Below are positions 1-10,227 of a stretch of 42,183 nt of DNA, piece after piece (positions within the stretch are counted from its first letter, which is position 1; each line of letters begins with the position of its first letter). Made by a program: the position numbers and the translations under genes. The notes below the pieces were generated by a model. That model searched no databases and was not told the origin of the DNA. It worked only from the letters and a program-made list of their open reading frames with translations. The stretch covers positions 1 through 42,183 of the forward strand of contig CAMUGE010000028.1 of the NCBI GenBank assembly GCA_947088345.1, read 5' to 3'. Origin of the DNA: an uncultured Roseburia sp. (GTDB taxonomy: Bacteria > Bacillota > Clostridia > Lachnospirales > Lachnospiraceae).

Positions 1-76
1 GGAGCCGGGAGGCGAATCCGGAATGGATGGAGAGACGGAAACAATATCTGTATGGGATTTTGAGGGTACAATTTAT

Positions 77-147
77 AGGGGATTGGTCAAATGGTATGAT
101 AGGGGTCTCCAAAACCTTTGGTGGGAGTTCGATTCTCTCATCCCCTG
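77..147 (+). tRNA. tRNA-Trp (anticodon CCA)
   Basis: A full cloverleaf can be drawn by eye. The acceptor stem pairs 77-83 with 140-146 (7 bp, all Watson-Crick). The D stem is 86-89/97-100. The anticodon stem is 102-106/114-118, closing a 7-nt loop with CCA at 109-111 after U108. The T stem is 123-127/135-139 with loop TTCGATT. The discriminator base is G147, usual for bacterial tRNA-Trp, and the 3' CCA is not encoded. A terminator follows after about 12 nt, so this is probably the last or only gene of its transcript. Confidence 0.95.
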
Positions 148-159
148 TTTAAAATGAAA

Positions 160-203
160 CCAAAAAAGATAGAGTCGCAGTATTGCGACTCTATCTTTTT
201 TGG
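160..203. terminator. Long bidirectional terminator hairpin
   Basis: A perfect 20-bp stem (160-179 with 184-203) around a 4-nt loop. It has an A-run on the left arm and a T-run on the right, so it can work on both strands. On the plus strand it ends the tRNA-Trp transcript. On the minus strand it ends the small gene 191-337, whose stop codon lies inside the hairpin. Confidence 0.85.
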
Positions 204-337
204 TTAATCGGCTGGATACTTTCTTTTCTGGAGTTATGTGTCTGATTCTGATTTTCAGGTGCAACCTTTTGGGTTACATTATTAAATTTATCGTGATTTT
301 TTTGCTCTTGAATTTGTACCTGTTTTTTCTTATCCAT
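191..337 (-). CDS. Small polar Gln/Asn/Lys-rich protein, 48 aa
   Basis: Reading from ATG at 337 to TAG at 193-191 gives a 48-residue peptide beginning MDKKKQVQIQEQKNHDKFNN and ending near PINQKR. The start has a good ribosome binding site: GAGGTG at 348-343, 5 nt from the ATG. The product is very rich in Gln, Asn and Lys, has no hydrophobic segment and no Cys, and is probably disordered and cytosolic. Its last codons and stop lie inside the hairpin shared with tRNA-Trp. I do not recognise the family. The opposite-strand frame over the same bases is hydrophobic and lacks a ribosome binding site, so this strand is the better choice. Existence as a gene rests on the start signal and the terminator. 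Confidence 0.6.
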   Translation of the reverse strand: MDKKKQVQIQEQKNHDKFNNVTQKVAPENQNQTHNSRKESIQPINQKR

Positions 338-540
338 ATTTTCACCTCAAAGATATTATTTACAGAATTAAGCGAATTATTCGTATACTAAGAGAAACAG
401 TGTGTATGAGAGCAGCGGTATACGAGAATTTATCATAGCAAGTTATATAAAAAATAAATATTGCAAATATTGGAAAGAGGTGATAAGATAAAAAAATTAT
501 AAAAGATTTTATATACTGAAGAGTGTCTTTTGTGTTATGA

Positions 541-679
541 TACCACCCCGATGCGCAGGAAACGGTTACTTCGTATCAGAACGACGTGTTGCGGGTTCGA
601 GGCCCGTCCGCTGCTATGGCGGTAGCTCAACTGGGCAGAGCATTTATGTACCGTTTCCGACTTTTTCTCGGGGTGGGTA
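541..679 (+). ncRNA. yrlA: YrlA-type Y RNA (permuted tRNA-like module)
   Basis: The halves of a tRNA occur in reversed order. First comes a T arm (stem 591-595/603-607, loop TTCGAGG), then an acceptor-like hairpin (608-612/618-622) whose ends are joined by the loop GCTAT, then TA and a D arm (625-628/638-641) with GG in its loop. The module is closed by a 9-bp stem, 558-566/650-658, and further out by 541-550/669-679 with one bulged base. Bacterial Y RNAs of the YrlA family are known to carry such a tRNA-mimicking module and to bind Ro60 orthologues through the stem made by their ends. A Ro-type reading frame starts only 42 nt downstream, as expected for this family. The exact 5' end is uncertain; AT-rich promoter-like sequence lies at about 461-541. 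Confidence 0.85.
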
Positions 680-721
680 TGAGAAATATTTCTGTTTTGT
701 TGAAATGGGGGCGATCTTATA

Positions 722-1434
722 ATGAGCCTTATCAAAAAAACGTTGGAAGCAGAGAAGAAAAATAAAAAGATAATCAATTTTATGGGCGGAGAATCCTATC
801 AGATTAATCGTCTGGACACTTTAAAAATGGTAACAGCTTCTTCCGTATGATTCCGTCCGAGTACGGTTCGGTTCAGATTGCTGTAATTGACAATCTCTCT
901 TCCGTGATTGTTGCGGCAGCGTCAGAAGAGGGATATGTCGGAAAATTTGGCGATACTTTAAGGGTTTATCCGGTTTCGGGGAAAGGTCAGATTTTACGGC
1001 AATGTCAGGAAATCTCAGGTAACAGATATTCGGATGCAGGCGGTTCCACAGAGGGCGGTATCTGGGAATTTTTTCATAACGCCATTAAAAAGAAAGAACA
1101 CTGGGATCAGATTTTTATTTATTCCGATCAGCAGGCGGGACACGGGGGGCTGTACGGAACTGACGTACAGAGGCAGATCTATGCCAAACAGGGATATGGA
1201 TGTTATGAAAACGGAACTTATATCAACGTTTATGAACTGATCCTTGCATACAGGCGCTGTGTAAATCCGAAAGTGAACGTTTTTTCTATTCAGACAGCGG
1301 GATATCATGACGTCTGCATTCCTGAATATGCTTACCGCACCTGCATACTTTATGGTTGGACCGGGAAAGAGCTGATATTTGCGGCATGGATGATCAATCT
1401 GTGGGATGCAATGGAACAAAGACAGGATTATTGA
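722..1434 (+). pseudogene. rsr: Ro60-type (TROVE/vWA) protein gene, internally deleted and frameshifted
   Basis: Two pieces of a Ro-type ring protein lie side by side in different frames. The first (722-850, 42 codons) ends in the typical Ro start INFMGGESYQINRLDTLKMV then TASSV, and stops at TGA 848-850. The second (847-1434, 195 codons, shifted by 2) looks like the C-terminal von Willebrand A part, with SEEGYVGKFGD, GSTEGGIWEF and FIYSDQQAGHGGLYG. The roughly 300 residues of RNA-binding helical repeats expected between them are absent. The metal-site motif DxSxS is also spoiled (IDNLSS) and followed too soon by the next strand. ATG 847 has no ribosome binding site. Intact Ro proteins of this type usually exceed 450 residues. 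I infer a deletion that joined the two ends out of frame. Confidence 0.8.
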
Positions 1435-1510
1435 CAGTCAGCCACTGCGAATTTATGTATGCATAAATTTGGAACGTGAAATTGTAAACAGCAGCAGAAA
1501 ATCAGCCAGT

Positions 1511-1538
1511 TTTATAAACTCAAATTTATAAACTCAAA
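1511..1538. repeat. Perfect 14-nt tandem duplication
   Basis: TTTATAAACTCAAA occurs twice in direct succession (1511-1524 and 1525-1538), ending 12 nt upstream of the infC -35 box. It may be a chance duplication or an AT-rich upstream promoter element. A separate small hairpin (AATTTATG/CATAAATT, 1450-1469) lies just after the Ro remnant. Confidence 0.7.
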
Positions 1539-1550
1539 TTAAAAAACATC

Positions 1551-1579
1551 TTGACAGAATGCGTTGTCTGTGGTATCTT
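1551..1579 (+). promoter_or_regulatory. Sigma-A promoter of the infC operon
   Basis: TTGACA at 1551-1556, a 17-nt spacer, and TATCTT at 1574-1579. It begins a leader of about 155 nt before the infC ribosome binding site. Confidence 0.8.
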
Positions 1580-1585
1580 AAATGA

Positions 1586-1724
1586 GTTGTTAGAAAACGA
1601 AGTAGAGTATCCACTCTCACCGGAGCACAAATACGTGACTCATGGTTTATAGTTTCAAAAAGCGCATTTATCTTGTGACGCATATTTTGAATAATACGTG
1701 GATAGTCTGCCTATCCACTTTTTT
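1586..1724 (+). promoter_or_regulatory. infC leader with attenuator terminator
   Basis: The leader ends in an intrinsic terminator: GTGGATAG (1698-1705) pairs with CTATCCAC (1711-1718), followed by six T. The sequence TATCCAC also occurs upstream at 1608-1614 and could pair with the 5' arm of the terminator instead, giving an antiterminator. IF3-L35-L20 operons of Firmicutes are known to be controlled by a leader attenuator bound by L20. This arrangement fits that rule, but the L20 site itself was not modelled. The leader lies within the 308-nt gap 1435-1742, which otherwise holds only the promoter, the tandem duplication and a small hairpin. Confidence 0.7.
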
Positions 1725-1742
1725 ATTTGGAGGTGTAATACC

Positions 1743-2249
1743 ATTAGCGAGTTAATGATCAATGAACAAATCAGGGATAAGGAAATTCGCCTGATTGGAG
1801 AAAACGGAGAACAGCTTGGCATTATGTCAGCAAGGGAAGCCTTGAAGCTTGCCGAAGAAGCGGAACTTGATTTAGTCAAGATTGCGCCTACGGCAAAACC
1901 GCCAGTCTGTAAGATTATCGATTACGGCAAGTACAGATATGAGATGGCCAGAAAGGAAAAAGAGGCCAGGAAAAAACAGAAGGTGGTTGAGCTGAAAGAG
2001 ATTCGCTTGTCACCAAATATTGATTCAAATGATTTGAATACCAAAATGAATGCCGCTAAAAAATTTCTGAGTAAAGGCGATAAAGTAAAAATCACACTGC
2101 GTTTCCGTGGACGTGAGATGGCGCATATGAATGCGAGCAGACATATCCTGGACGATTTTGCCCGTAATCTCAGTGATCTGGCAGTAGTGGAGAAAGCGCC
2201 AAAAGTTGAGGGCAGAAGTATCAGCATGGTGCTGGCAGAGAAAAAGTGA
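1743..2249 (+). CDS. infC: Translation initiation factor IF-3
   Basis: A 168-residue cytosolic protein that binds the 30S subunit and checks start-codon pairing. The start is taken as ATT at 1743, 8 nt after GGAGGT (1729-1734). Non-AUG starts are a known hallmark of infC and let IF3 repress its own translation. The next ATG at 1755 has worse spacing. The N-terminal domain starts with INEQIRDKEIRLIGENGEQL, followed by the lysine-rich linker helix (KEKEARKKQK) and the C-terminal domain with FRGREMAH and VEKAPKVEGRSISMVL. The length matches the family. It is the first gene of an operon with rpmI and rplT, behind an attenuator leader. Confidence 0.97.
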   Translation: MSELMINEQIRDKEIRLIGENGEQLGIMSAREALKLAEEAELDLVKIAPTAKPPVCKIIDYGKYRYEMARKEKEARKKQKVVELKEIRLSPNIDSNDLNTKMNAAKKFLSKGDKVKITLRFRGREMAHMNASRHILDDFARNLSDLAVVEKAPKVEGRSISMVLAEKK

Positions 2250-2273
2250 CGAAGTTTAAGGAGGAATATCATT

Positions 2274-2471
2274 ATGCCAAAAATGAAAACAAGCAGGTCG
2301 GCTGCAAAACGGTTTAAATTAACAGGTACAGGAAAATTAAAAAGAAATAAGGCTTATAAGAGACATATTTTGACAAAGAAGTCTGCAAAAACAAAGAGAA
2401 ATTTAAGAAAAGCGACGATGACAGACCAGACCAATGTTAAGACGATGAAAAAGATCTTACCGTATTTATAG
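2274..2471 (+). CDS. rpmI: 50S ribosomal protein L35
   Basis: A 65-residue, very basic protein of the large ribosomal subunit. It begins [21 protein letters not shown] and contains the conserved stretch [17 protein letters not shown]. Its start follows GGAGG at good distance, 24 nt after infC. Length and order (infC-rpmI-rplT) are those of nearly all bacteria. It is co-transcribed with its neighbours and presumably under the same L20-dependent control. Confidence 0.98.
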   Translation: MPKMKTSRSAAKRFKLTGTGKLKRNKAYKRHILTKKSAKTKRNLRKATMTDQTNVKTMKKILPYL

Positions 2472-2498
2472 AATGTTTGGAAACAGGAGGAAAGAAAA

Positions 2499-2855
2499 AT
2501 GGCAAGAATAAAAGGCGGCGTTGGCGCAAAAAAAAGACATAATAGAGTTTTAAAACTGGCAAAAGGCTACAGGGGAGCAAGAAGTAAACAGTACCGTGTG
2601 GCAAAACAGTCTGTTATGAGGGCACTTGCAACTTCTTATTCGGGAAGGAAAGAGAAAAAACGCCAGTTCCGCAGACTGTGGATTGCGCGTATCAATGCGG
2701 CGGCAAGATTAAACGGCATTTCATACAGTCAGATGATGCACGGTTTAAAGCTTGCAGGCGTCGAGATTAACCGTAAGATGTTAGCGGAGATGGCTGTAAA
2801 CGATGCGGAAGGCTTTGCAGCGCTGACAGAGCTCGCAAAATCAAAGGTAGCTTAA
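2499..2855 (+). CDS. rplT: 50S ribosomal protein L20
   Basis: A 118-residue protein needed early in assembly of the 50S subunit. It starts [20 protein letters not shown] and carries the conserved [24 protein letters not shown] and [16 protein letters not shown] segments. The basic N-terminal tail and globular C-terminal part are both complete. In Firmicutes L20 is the known repressor of its own operon, acting on the leader, and a suitable leader is present here at 1586-1724. The next gene, ilvN, begins only 18 nt downstream with no terminator between, so this operon appears to extend into amino-acid synthesis. Confidence 0.98.
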   Translation: MARIKGGVGAKKRHNRVLKLAKGYRGARSKQYRVAKQSVMRALATSYSGRKEKKRQFRRLWIARINAAARLNGISYSQMMHGLKLAGVEINRKMLAEMAVNDAEGFAALTELAKSKVA

Positions 2856-2873
2856 TAAAGGAAGGCTTACTTT

Positions 2874-4473
<1,600 letters not shown>

Positions 4474-4493
4474 TGTTTTGATTTTAAGAGAGC

Positions 4494-4525
4494 AAGGGCA
4501 GGGCATTTGATTCCTGCCCTTTTTT
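4494..4525 (+). terminator. Terminator after ilvC
   Basis: GGGCAGG (4496-4502) pairs with CCTGCCC (4513-4519), extended by A-T pairs, followed by T6. It ends the infC-rpmI-rplT-ilvN-ilvC unit. Confidence 0.9.
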
Positions 4526-4580
4526 GGGCATTTTTGTCTGTAGCCCGCCGGAATAATTTATAAAAAAACGGGTAAGTGCA

Positions 4581-4609
4581 TTGCGGGCTTATAGAGAATC
4601 TGTTATACT
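4581..4609 (+). promoter_or_regulatory. Promoter of the min operon
   Basis: TTGCGG at 4581-4586, 17-nt spacer, TATACT at 4604-4609 with an extended TG motif (4601-4602). The transcript would start about 42 nt upstream of minC. Confidence 0.75.
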
Positions 4610-4657
4610 GATTTTCATCGAATCAATGCAGGCAATGCCGCACTGTGGGGGAAGAAT

Positions 4658-5359
4658 ATGTCGCAACCAGTTATAATAAAAAGCAATAAGTATGGGCTGC
4701 ATCTGATTTTGGATCGGAATCTGCCGTTTGACGAATTATTGGATGCAGTGGCCGGAAAGTTTCGGGAATCGGACAAATTTTTCAAAGACGCAAAAGTAGC
4801 AGTTTCTTTTGAAGGGCGAAACCTGACACAGCAGGAGGAAACAATGCTCATCGACACGATCACGGGCAATACATCGCTGGAAATTTTATGTGTGATCGAC
4901 AATGATCCGAAACAGGAGGAGCACATTAGAAAACAGATCGAGCTTTATCAGATGTCCATACAGAGTCCTTATCTGGAGAGCGGCGCCCATTTTTACAGGG
5001 GGACGCTGCGTTCCGGACAGGCGATTGAAAGCGAAGCCGGCATTGTGGTAGTGGGGGATGTAAACCCCGGGGCGAGCGTATCGGCCAATGGCAGTATCGT
5101 GATACTTGGCACAGTAAAGGGAAATGTATACGCCGGGTTAGGCGGCGACGAGAGCGCTTTTGTTGTGGCGCTTGACATGGACCCGATTCAGATACGGATA
5201 GGGAGTATTCTGGCCAAAAGTCCTGATAAGCCTCTTAGAAGGCGGCGCAGACGACGCAGCGCTAAGGAGACGGCAAGTCCGGTTCCTCAGATTGCATTTG
5301 CAAAGGACGGGATGATCTGTATCGAGCCGCTATCAAAAGAACTATTAAATGACATTTAA
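4658..5359 (+). CDS. minC: Septum site-determining protein MinC
   Basis: A 233-residue inhibitor of FtsZ ring assembly that works with MinD to block division at the poles. The N-terminal FtsZ-inhibiting domain spans about residues 1-100. The C-terminal beta-helical domain (about 110-230) has FYRGTLRSGQ, GIVVVGDVNPGA and GSIVILGTVKGNVYAG, which are the family hallmarks. Odd: an insert near residues 190-200 holds seven arginines in a row (PLRRRRRRRSAKE) within the C-terminal domain. It is the first gene of minCDE, 18 nt before minD. Confidence 0.95.
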   Translation: MSQPVIIKSNKYGLHLILDRNLPFDELLDAVAGKFRESDKFFKDAKVAVSFEGRNLTQQEETMLIDTITGNTSLEILCVIDNDPKQEEHIRKQIELYQMSIQSPYLESGAHFYRGTLRSGQAIESEAGIVVVGDVNPGASVSANGSIVILGTVKGNVYAGLGGDESAFVVALDMDPIQIRIGSILAKSPDKPLRRRRRRRSAKETASPVPQIAFAKDGMICIEPLSKELLNDI

Positions 5360-5377
5360 CAGCAGGAGGAATAAGAA

Positions 5378-6169
5378 ATGAGCGAAGTTATCGTAATTAC
5401 ATCCGGTAAAGGAGGCGTTGGAAAGACAACGACGACAGCGAATGTCGGAACCGGCCTTGCACAGATGGGCAAGAAAGTCGTATTAATTGATACCGATATC
5501 GGACTGCGTAATCTGGATGTAGTTATGGGTCTGGAAAACCGTATCGTCTATACACTGGTGGACGTTGTGGAGGGAAACTGCCGTATCAAACAGGCGTTGA
5601 TTAAAGATAAAAAGTACCCGGAGCTGTATCTGCTTCCCACTGCGCAGACGCGCGATAAATCCGCTGTCAGTCCGGATCAGATGCAGGCATTGATTGACGA
5701 ATTAAGAAAAGATTTTGACTATATTTTGTTGGACTGCCCTGCAGGGATTGAGCAGGGATTTAAAAACGCAATTGCGGGCGCTGACAGGGCGCTGATTGTG
5801 ACGACGCCTGAGGTATCGGCAATTCGGGACGCGGATCGTATCATTGGACTGCTTGAAGCAAACGAGACAAAACAGCTCGATTTGATTGTAAACCGTATCC
5901 GTATGGATATGGTAAAAAAAGGCGATATGATGACGGTAGAGGATGTGCGTGAAATCCTGGCGATCAATCTGATCGGGGCCGTACCTGACGACGAGCACGT
6001 AGTCATATCGACAAATCAGGGGGAACCGCTGGTAGGGGCGGATTGTCTTGCGGGGCAGGCTTATCAGAATATCTGCAGGCGCGTTCTTGGAGAAGATGTT
6101 CCGTTTCTCAATATGGAAATAAAAGCAGGAGTATTTTCAAAATTAAAAAATCTGTTTAAAAAGAGCTAG
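5378..6169 (+). CDS. minD: Septum site-determining ATPase MinD
   Basis: A 263-residue membrane-associated ParA-type ATPase that recruits MinC and is released by MinE. The deviant Walker A motif is SGKGGVGKTTTTAN (residues 9-22, with the signature lysine K11 and K16). Other visible features are DTDIGLRNLDVVMGLE, the Walker B region YILLDCPAGIE and TTPEVSAIRDADR. The C-terminal end, VFSKLKNLFKKS, is the expected amphipathic membrane-targeting helix. The start follows AGGAGGA. The full family length is present. Confidence 0.98.
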   Translation: MSEVIVITSGKGGVGKTTTTANVGTGLAQMGKKVVLIDTDIGLRNLDVVMGLENRIVYTLVDVVEGNCRIKQALIKDKKYPELYLLPTAQTRDKSAVSPDQMQALIDELRKDFDYILLDCPAGIEQGFKNAIAGADRALIVTTPEVSAIRDADRIIGLLEANETKQLDLIVNRIRMDMVKKGDMMTVEDVREILAINLIGAVPDDEHVVISTNQGEPLVGADCLAGQAYQNICRRVLGEDVPFLNMEIKAGVFSKLKNLFKKS

Positions 6170-6183
6170 GGAGGGGGCAATTC

Positions 6184-6456
6184 ATGGGATTGATGGATCT
6201 ATTTAAAAAAAGAAATTCGGGTAACGTGGCAAAGGACAGATTAAAACTTGTGCTGGTATCCGATCGTGCAAGCTGCTCTCCGGAAATGATGGAAAAGATA
6301 AAAAATGAAATCATTGATGTGATTTCCAAATATATGGATATTGACACCGAAGGTTTGGATATTCAGATTACACAAACTGAGTCGGAGTCCGATAACGGAA
6401 TGGTGCCGGCGCTCTGCGCAAGCATTCCGATCCGTGACATCCGGCATACGATGTGA
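6184..6456 (+). CDS. minE: Cell division topological specificity factor MinE
   Basis: A 90-residue protein that stimulates MinD ATPase and restricts MinC to the poles. It has the membrane-binding N terminus (MGLMDLFKK), the MinD-contact segment VAKDRLKLVLVSDR (about residues 15-28) and a C-terminal dimerisation domain. It starts 14 nt after minD behind GGGAGGGGG. A small perfect hairpin, TGTGAGA/TCTCACA (6452-6468), covers its stop codon but has no T-run, so transcription may continue into leuS 65 nt downstream. Confidence 0.95.
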   Translation: MGLMDLFKKRNSGNVAKDRLKLVLVSDRASCSPEMMEKIKNEIIDVISKYMDIDTEGLDIQITQTESESDNGMVPALCASIPIRDIRHTM

Positions 6457-6521
6457 GAGAATCTCACAGGTGAAAAAGAATTTGCGGTTTTCACGTGTCA
6501 ACGAAGAAATGGGGGAAAAAG

Positions 6522-8939
6522 ATGTCAGAAACATATAATCATAAAGCAGTGGAACAGAAATGGCAGAAAATCTGGGATGATGAGCGGGCATTTGCGGCAG
6601 GGGACGATTATTCAAAACCGAAATATTATGCGCTGGTCGAATTTCCCTATCCCTCCGGTCAGGGTCTGCATGTAGGGCATCCAAGGCCGTATACGGCGCT
6701 GGATATCGTGGCAAGAAAGCGCAGGATGCAGGGTTATAATGTACTTTATCCAATGGGGTGGGATGCGTTTGGCCTGCCGACAGAGAACTATGCGATTAAG
6801 AATAAAATTCATCCGAAGATCGTGACTGAAAATAATGTAAAACGATTCAAGGATCAGCTGCACTCCCTTGGCTACTCTTTCGACTGGGAAAGGGAGGTTA
6901 ATACGACAGATCCCGCTTACTATAAATGGACACAATGGATCTTTCTGAAATTATTTAAAGAAGGGCTTGCATACAAAAAGGAAATGCCGATCAACTGGTG
7001 CACTTCCTGCAAAGTAGGGCTTGCAAACGAAGAAGTCGTAAACGGCGTCTGCGAGCGCTGTGGGGCTCCGGTTGTGCGCAGGGTGAAAAGCGAGTGGATG
7101 CTCAAAATCACCGATTATGCACAAAAGCTGCTCGATGGGTTAGACGATGTCGATTATATTGAGCGTGTGAAAACAGCGCAGAAAAACTGGATCGGAAAAT
7201 CGCAGGGCGCTGAGGTGGATTTTGCTATTGCGGGAAAAGAAGATAAGCTTCGCATTTATACAACGCGCTGCGACACGCTGTTTGGAGCAACTTACATGGT
7301 GCTTTCTCCGGAGCACCCGCTGATTGATAAATATAAAGACGAATTGAAAAACTGGGAAGAGATTGTTTCCTATCGCGAGGAAGCGGCAAAAAAATCGGAT
7401 TTTGAGCGGGCGGAGCTTGCAAAAGATAAGACGGGCGTCTTGCTGGACGGACTTGCCGCAGTCAATCCGGTAAACGGAAAGGAAATTCCGATCTGGATTT
7501 CCGATTATGTATTAATGACCTATGGAACAGGAGCCATTATGGCCGTGCCCGCACACGATGAGCGCGACTGGGAGTTTGCAAAAAAATTCGGACTTCCGCT
7601 GCTTCAGGTAGTCGCTAAAAACGGAGAGGAAGTTGATATTAACGAGGCGGCTTTTACGGATGTGGCGACAGGCGTATTGATCAATTCCGAATTTTTGAAC
7701 GGTTTGGAAGTAAAAGATGCAAAAGAGAAAATGATCGCTTTTCTGGAAGAAAAGGGGATTGGCGGGGCAAAGACGAATTTTAAACTGCGCGACTGGGTGT
7801 TTTCACGTCAGCGCTACTGGGGAGAGCCAATTCCGATTGTACACTGTGAAAAGTGCGGTTTTGTTCCTCTGGATGAGAGTGAGCTTCCGTTAATGCTGCC
7901 GGAGGTGGAGAGCTATATGCCGACCGATAACGGGGAATCTCCGCTTGCTGCAATGACCGAATGGGTCAATACGACATGTCCGTGCTGTGGAGGCCCTGCA
8001 AAAAGAGAAACGGATACAATGCCGCAGTGGGCGGGTTCTTCCTGGTATTTCTTAAGATATACAGACCCAAAAAACAACGAAGCGCCTGCAGGGAAAGCGG
8101 CATTGGATTACTGGATGCCGGTCGACTGGTATAACGGGGGTATGGAGCATACAACGCTGCATCTGCTTTATTCAAGATTCTGGCATAAATTTCTCTATGA
8201 CAAAGGTATTGTGCCGTGCGCAGAACCCTACAAAAAACGTACTTCACACGGTATGATCCTCGGTGAGAACGGTGAGAAAATGTCAAAGTCAAGAGGCAAT
8301 GTTGTAAATCCGGACGATATTGTCAGAGATTATGGAGCGGATACGCTGCGTACTTATGAAATGTTTATCGGAGCCTTTGATTTAAGCGCGAGCTGGTCGG
8401 AAAACGGTGTCAAAGGATGCCGTCGGTTTTTGGAACGGATCTGGAAATTACAGGATCTGATGACCGAGGAGGCCGGATACTCCAAAGATCTTGAGACAAA
8501 AATGCACCAGACAATCAAAAAAGTGGACAGTGATTACGAAAACTTAAAGTATAATACGGCGATTGCGGCGATGATGGCTCTGATCAATGAATTTTATAAG
8601 AAAAATTCTATTACAAAGGATGAATATAAAACATTGCTGTTGCTCTTAAATCCTGTTGCGCCGCATATCACGGAGGAAATCTGGGAGCTGATCGGTTGTG
8701 CGGGCAGAGTGTATCAGCAGCCATGGCCAATTTACAATGAATCAAAAACGGTTGAAAATACAATTGAGATTGCGGTTCAGATCAATGGAAAGACGAGAGG
8801 AACACTTCCGATTGTAAGAGATACAGATAAAGATTCTGTGATTGCTGCGGCTAAAGAATCTATTGCTGATAAATTAACCGGAACGATTATAAAAGAAATT
8901 TATGTTCCGGGAAGAATTGTAAATATTGTGATGAAGTAA
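6522..8939 (+). CDS. leuS: Leucyl-tRNA synthetase
   Basis: An 805-residue class I aminoacyl-tRNA synthetase that charges tRNA-Leu. The start ATG 6522 follows GGGGGA; an upstream in-frame codon at 6495 lacks a ribosome binding site. The HIGH motif is HVGH (residues 50-53) and the KMSKS motif is intact (586-590). Zinc-type Cys pairs (CTSC, CERC, CEKC, CPCC) lie in the inserted domains. The editing domain includes [19 protein letters not shown] and [16 protein letters not shown], with its conserved Thr and Asp residues. Many Firmicutes control leuS with a T-box leader. The 65 nt here leave no room for one, so it is probably transcribed with min or from a short promoter. leuCD follow 15 nt downstream. 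Confidence 0.98.
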   Translation: MSETYNHKAVEQKWQKIWDDERAFAAGDDYSKPKYYALVEFPYPSGQGLHVGHPRPYTALDIVARKRRMQGYNVLYPMGWDAFGLPTENYAIKNKIHPKIVTENNVKRFKDQLHSLGYSFDWEREVNTTDPAYYKWTQWIFLKLFKEGLAYKKEMPINWCTSCKVGLANEEVVNGVCERCGAPVVRRVKSEWMLKITDYAQKLLDGLDDVDYIERVKTAQKNWIGKSQGAEVDFAIAGKEDKLRIYTTRCDTLFGATYMVLSPEHPLIDKYKDELKNWEEIVSYREEAAKKSDFERAELAKDKTGVLLDGLAAVNPVNGKEIPIWISDYVLMTYGTGAIMAVPAHDERDWEFAKKFGLPLLQVVAKNGEEVDINEAAFTDVATGVLINSEFLNGLEVKDAKEKMIAFLEEKGIGGAKTNFKLRDWVFSRQRYWGEPIPIVHCEKCGFVPLDESELPLMLPEVESYMPTDNGESPLAAMTEWVNTTCPCCGGPAKRETDTMPQWAGSSWYFLRYTDPKNNEAPAGKAALDYWMPVDWYNGGMEHTTLHLLYSRFWHKFLYDKGIVPCAEPYKKRTSHGMILGENGEKMSKSRGNVVNPDDIVRDYGADTLRTYEMFIGAFDLSASWSENGVKGCRRFLERIWKLQDLMTEEAGYSKDLETKMHQTIKKVDSDYENLKYNTAIAAMMALINEFYKKNSITKDEYKTLLLLLNPVAPHITEEIWELIGCAGRVYQQPWPIYNESKTVENTIEIAVQINGKTRGTLPIVRDTDKDSVIAAAKESIADKLTGTIIKEIYVPGRIVNIVMK

Positions 8940-8954
8940 AGGAGGGGATCGGAT

Positions 8955-10211
8955 ATGGGAATGACGATGACACAGAAAATCCTTGCGGCACATGCAGGGC
9001 TTGATACCGTGAGCGCCGGTCAGCTGATTGAAGCAGATTTGGATCTTGTGCTCGGAAACGATATCACGTCGCCGGTTGCAATTCATGAAATAGAGAAAAT
9101 GAAAGTAGAAGGCGTTTTTGATAGAGATAAAATTGCGCTCGTGATGGATCATTTTGTTCCAAATAAAGATATCAAATCGGCGCAGCACTGTAAATGTGTC
9201 AGGGAATTTGCATGCAGGCATGAAATTACAAATTTTTTTGATGTGGGAGAGATGGGGATTGAACATGCGCTTCTCCCGGAAAAGGGGCTTACCGTAGCAG
9301 GGGATGTGGTGATTGGAGCAGATTCGCACACCTGTACTTACGGTGCGCTGGGAGCATTTTCCACCGGTGTCGGAAGTACCGATATGGCGGCCGGGATGGC
9401 TACGGGAAAGGCATGGTTTAAAGTGCCGTCTGCGATTAAATTTCATTTAACCGGAAAACCGGCAAAATGGGTCAGCGGAAAAGATATTATTTTGCATATT
9501 ATCGGTATGATCGGAGTGGATGGGGCGCTTTACCGTTCCATGGAGTTTGTCGGAGACGGAATCGGGTATCTTACGATGGACGATCGCTTTACCATTGCAA
9601 ATATGGCGATCGAGGCAGGCGGCAAGAACGGGATATTCCCGGTGGACGATCTGGCAAAGCGGTATATGGAAGAACATTCCAAACGAAACTATACTGTATA
9701 TGAGGCAGACGCGGACGCTGAATACGAACAGGAATATACGATTGATCTTAGCGCGTTAAAGCCGACCGTGGCATTTCCGCATCTGCCGGAAAATACAAAG
9801 ACGATTGATCAGGTTGGAGATCTTAAAATCGATCAGGTAGTGATCGGTTCCTGTACGAACGGCAGAATGGACGACCTGCGCATTGCCGCATCCATACTCA
9901 AAGACAAAAAGGTTGCAAAGGGCGTTCGTGCGATTGTGATTCCGGCCACGCAGCAGATCTATCTGGATGCGATGGAGGAGGGACTGATAAAAATATTTAT
10001 TGAAGCGGGAGCGATTGTAAGCACGCCGACCTGCGGCCCGTGCCTTGGCGGATATATGGGAATATTGGCGGAGCATGAGCGCTGCGTTTCAACGACAAAC
10101 AGAAATTTTGTCGGCCGGATGGGTCATGTAGAATCCGAAATTTATCTGGCGAGTCCGGCGGTTGCGGCTTTTAGCGCGCTTACGGGAAAACTGTCCGGAC
10201 CGACAGATTAA
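8955..10211 (+). CDS. leuC: 3-isopropylmalate dehydratase, large subunit
   Basis: A 418-residue iron-sulfur subunit of isopropylmalate isomerase, the second step of leucine synthesis. The three cluster ligands are Cys300 (GSCTNGR) and Cys360 and Cys363 (TCGPCLGG). Other aconitase-family marks are the segment around [18 protein letters not shown] and the end FVGRMGH. The length suits the HacA/LeuC2 type found in Clostridia and archaea, shorter than the E. coli type. The start at 8955 follows GGAGGGG; it lies 15 nt after leuS and 64 nt before leuD. Homoaconitase or another aconitase-like activity cannot be excluded from sequence alone, but the pairing with leuD supports LeuC. Confidence 0.95.
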   Translation: MGMTMTQKILAAHAGLDTVSAGQLIEADLDLVLGNDITSPVAIHEIEKMKVEGVFDRDKIALVMDHFVPNKDIKSAQHCKCVREFACRHEITNFFDVGEMGIEHALLPEKGLTVAGDVVIGADSHTCTYGALGAFSTGVGSTDMAAGMATGKAWFKVPSAIKFHLTGKPAKWVSGKDIILHIIGMIGVDGALYRSMEFVGDGIGYLTMDDRFTIANMAIEAGGKNGIFPVDDLAKRYMEEHSKRNYTVYEADADAEYEQEYTIDLSALKPTVAFPHLPENTKTIDQVGDLKIDQVVIGSCTNGRMDDLRIAASILKDKKVAKGVRAIVIPATQQIYLDAMEEGLIKIFIEAGAIVSTPTCGPCLGGYMGILAEHERCVSTTNRNFVGRMGHVESEIYLASPAVAAFSALTGKLSGPTD

Positions 10212-10227
10212 GAGTCGGGAGATAATC

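Noticed and set aside
200-391. Hydrophobic 63-residue frame on the plus strand
   Set aside because: No ribosome binding site, starts within the terminator hairpin, and a better-supported small gene lies on the other strand.
1015-1419. 134-residue frame on the minus strand
   Set aside because: Shadow of the Ro-type remnant; no start signal and no family likeness.
6457-6521. T-box leader before leuS
   Set aside because: The gap is too short and has neither the AGCAGGGTGGNACCGCG-like box nor a terminator; none was seen before thrC or ilvN either.
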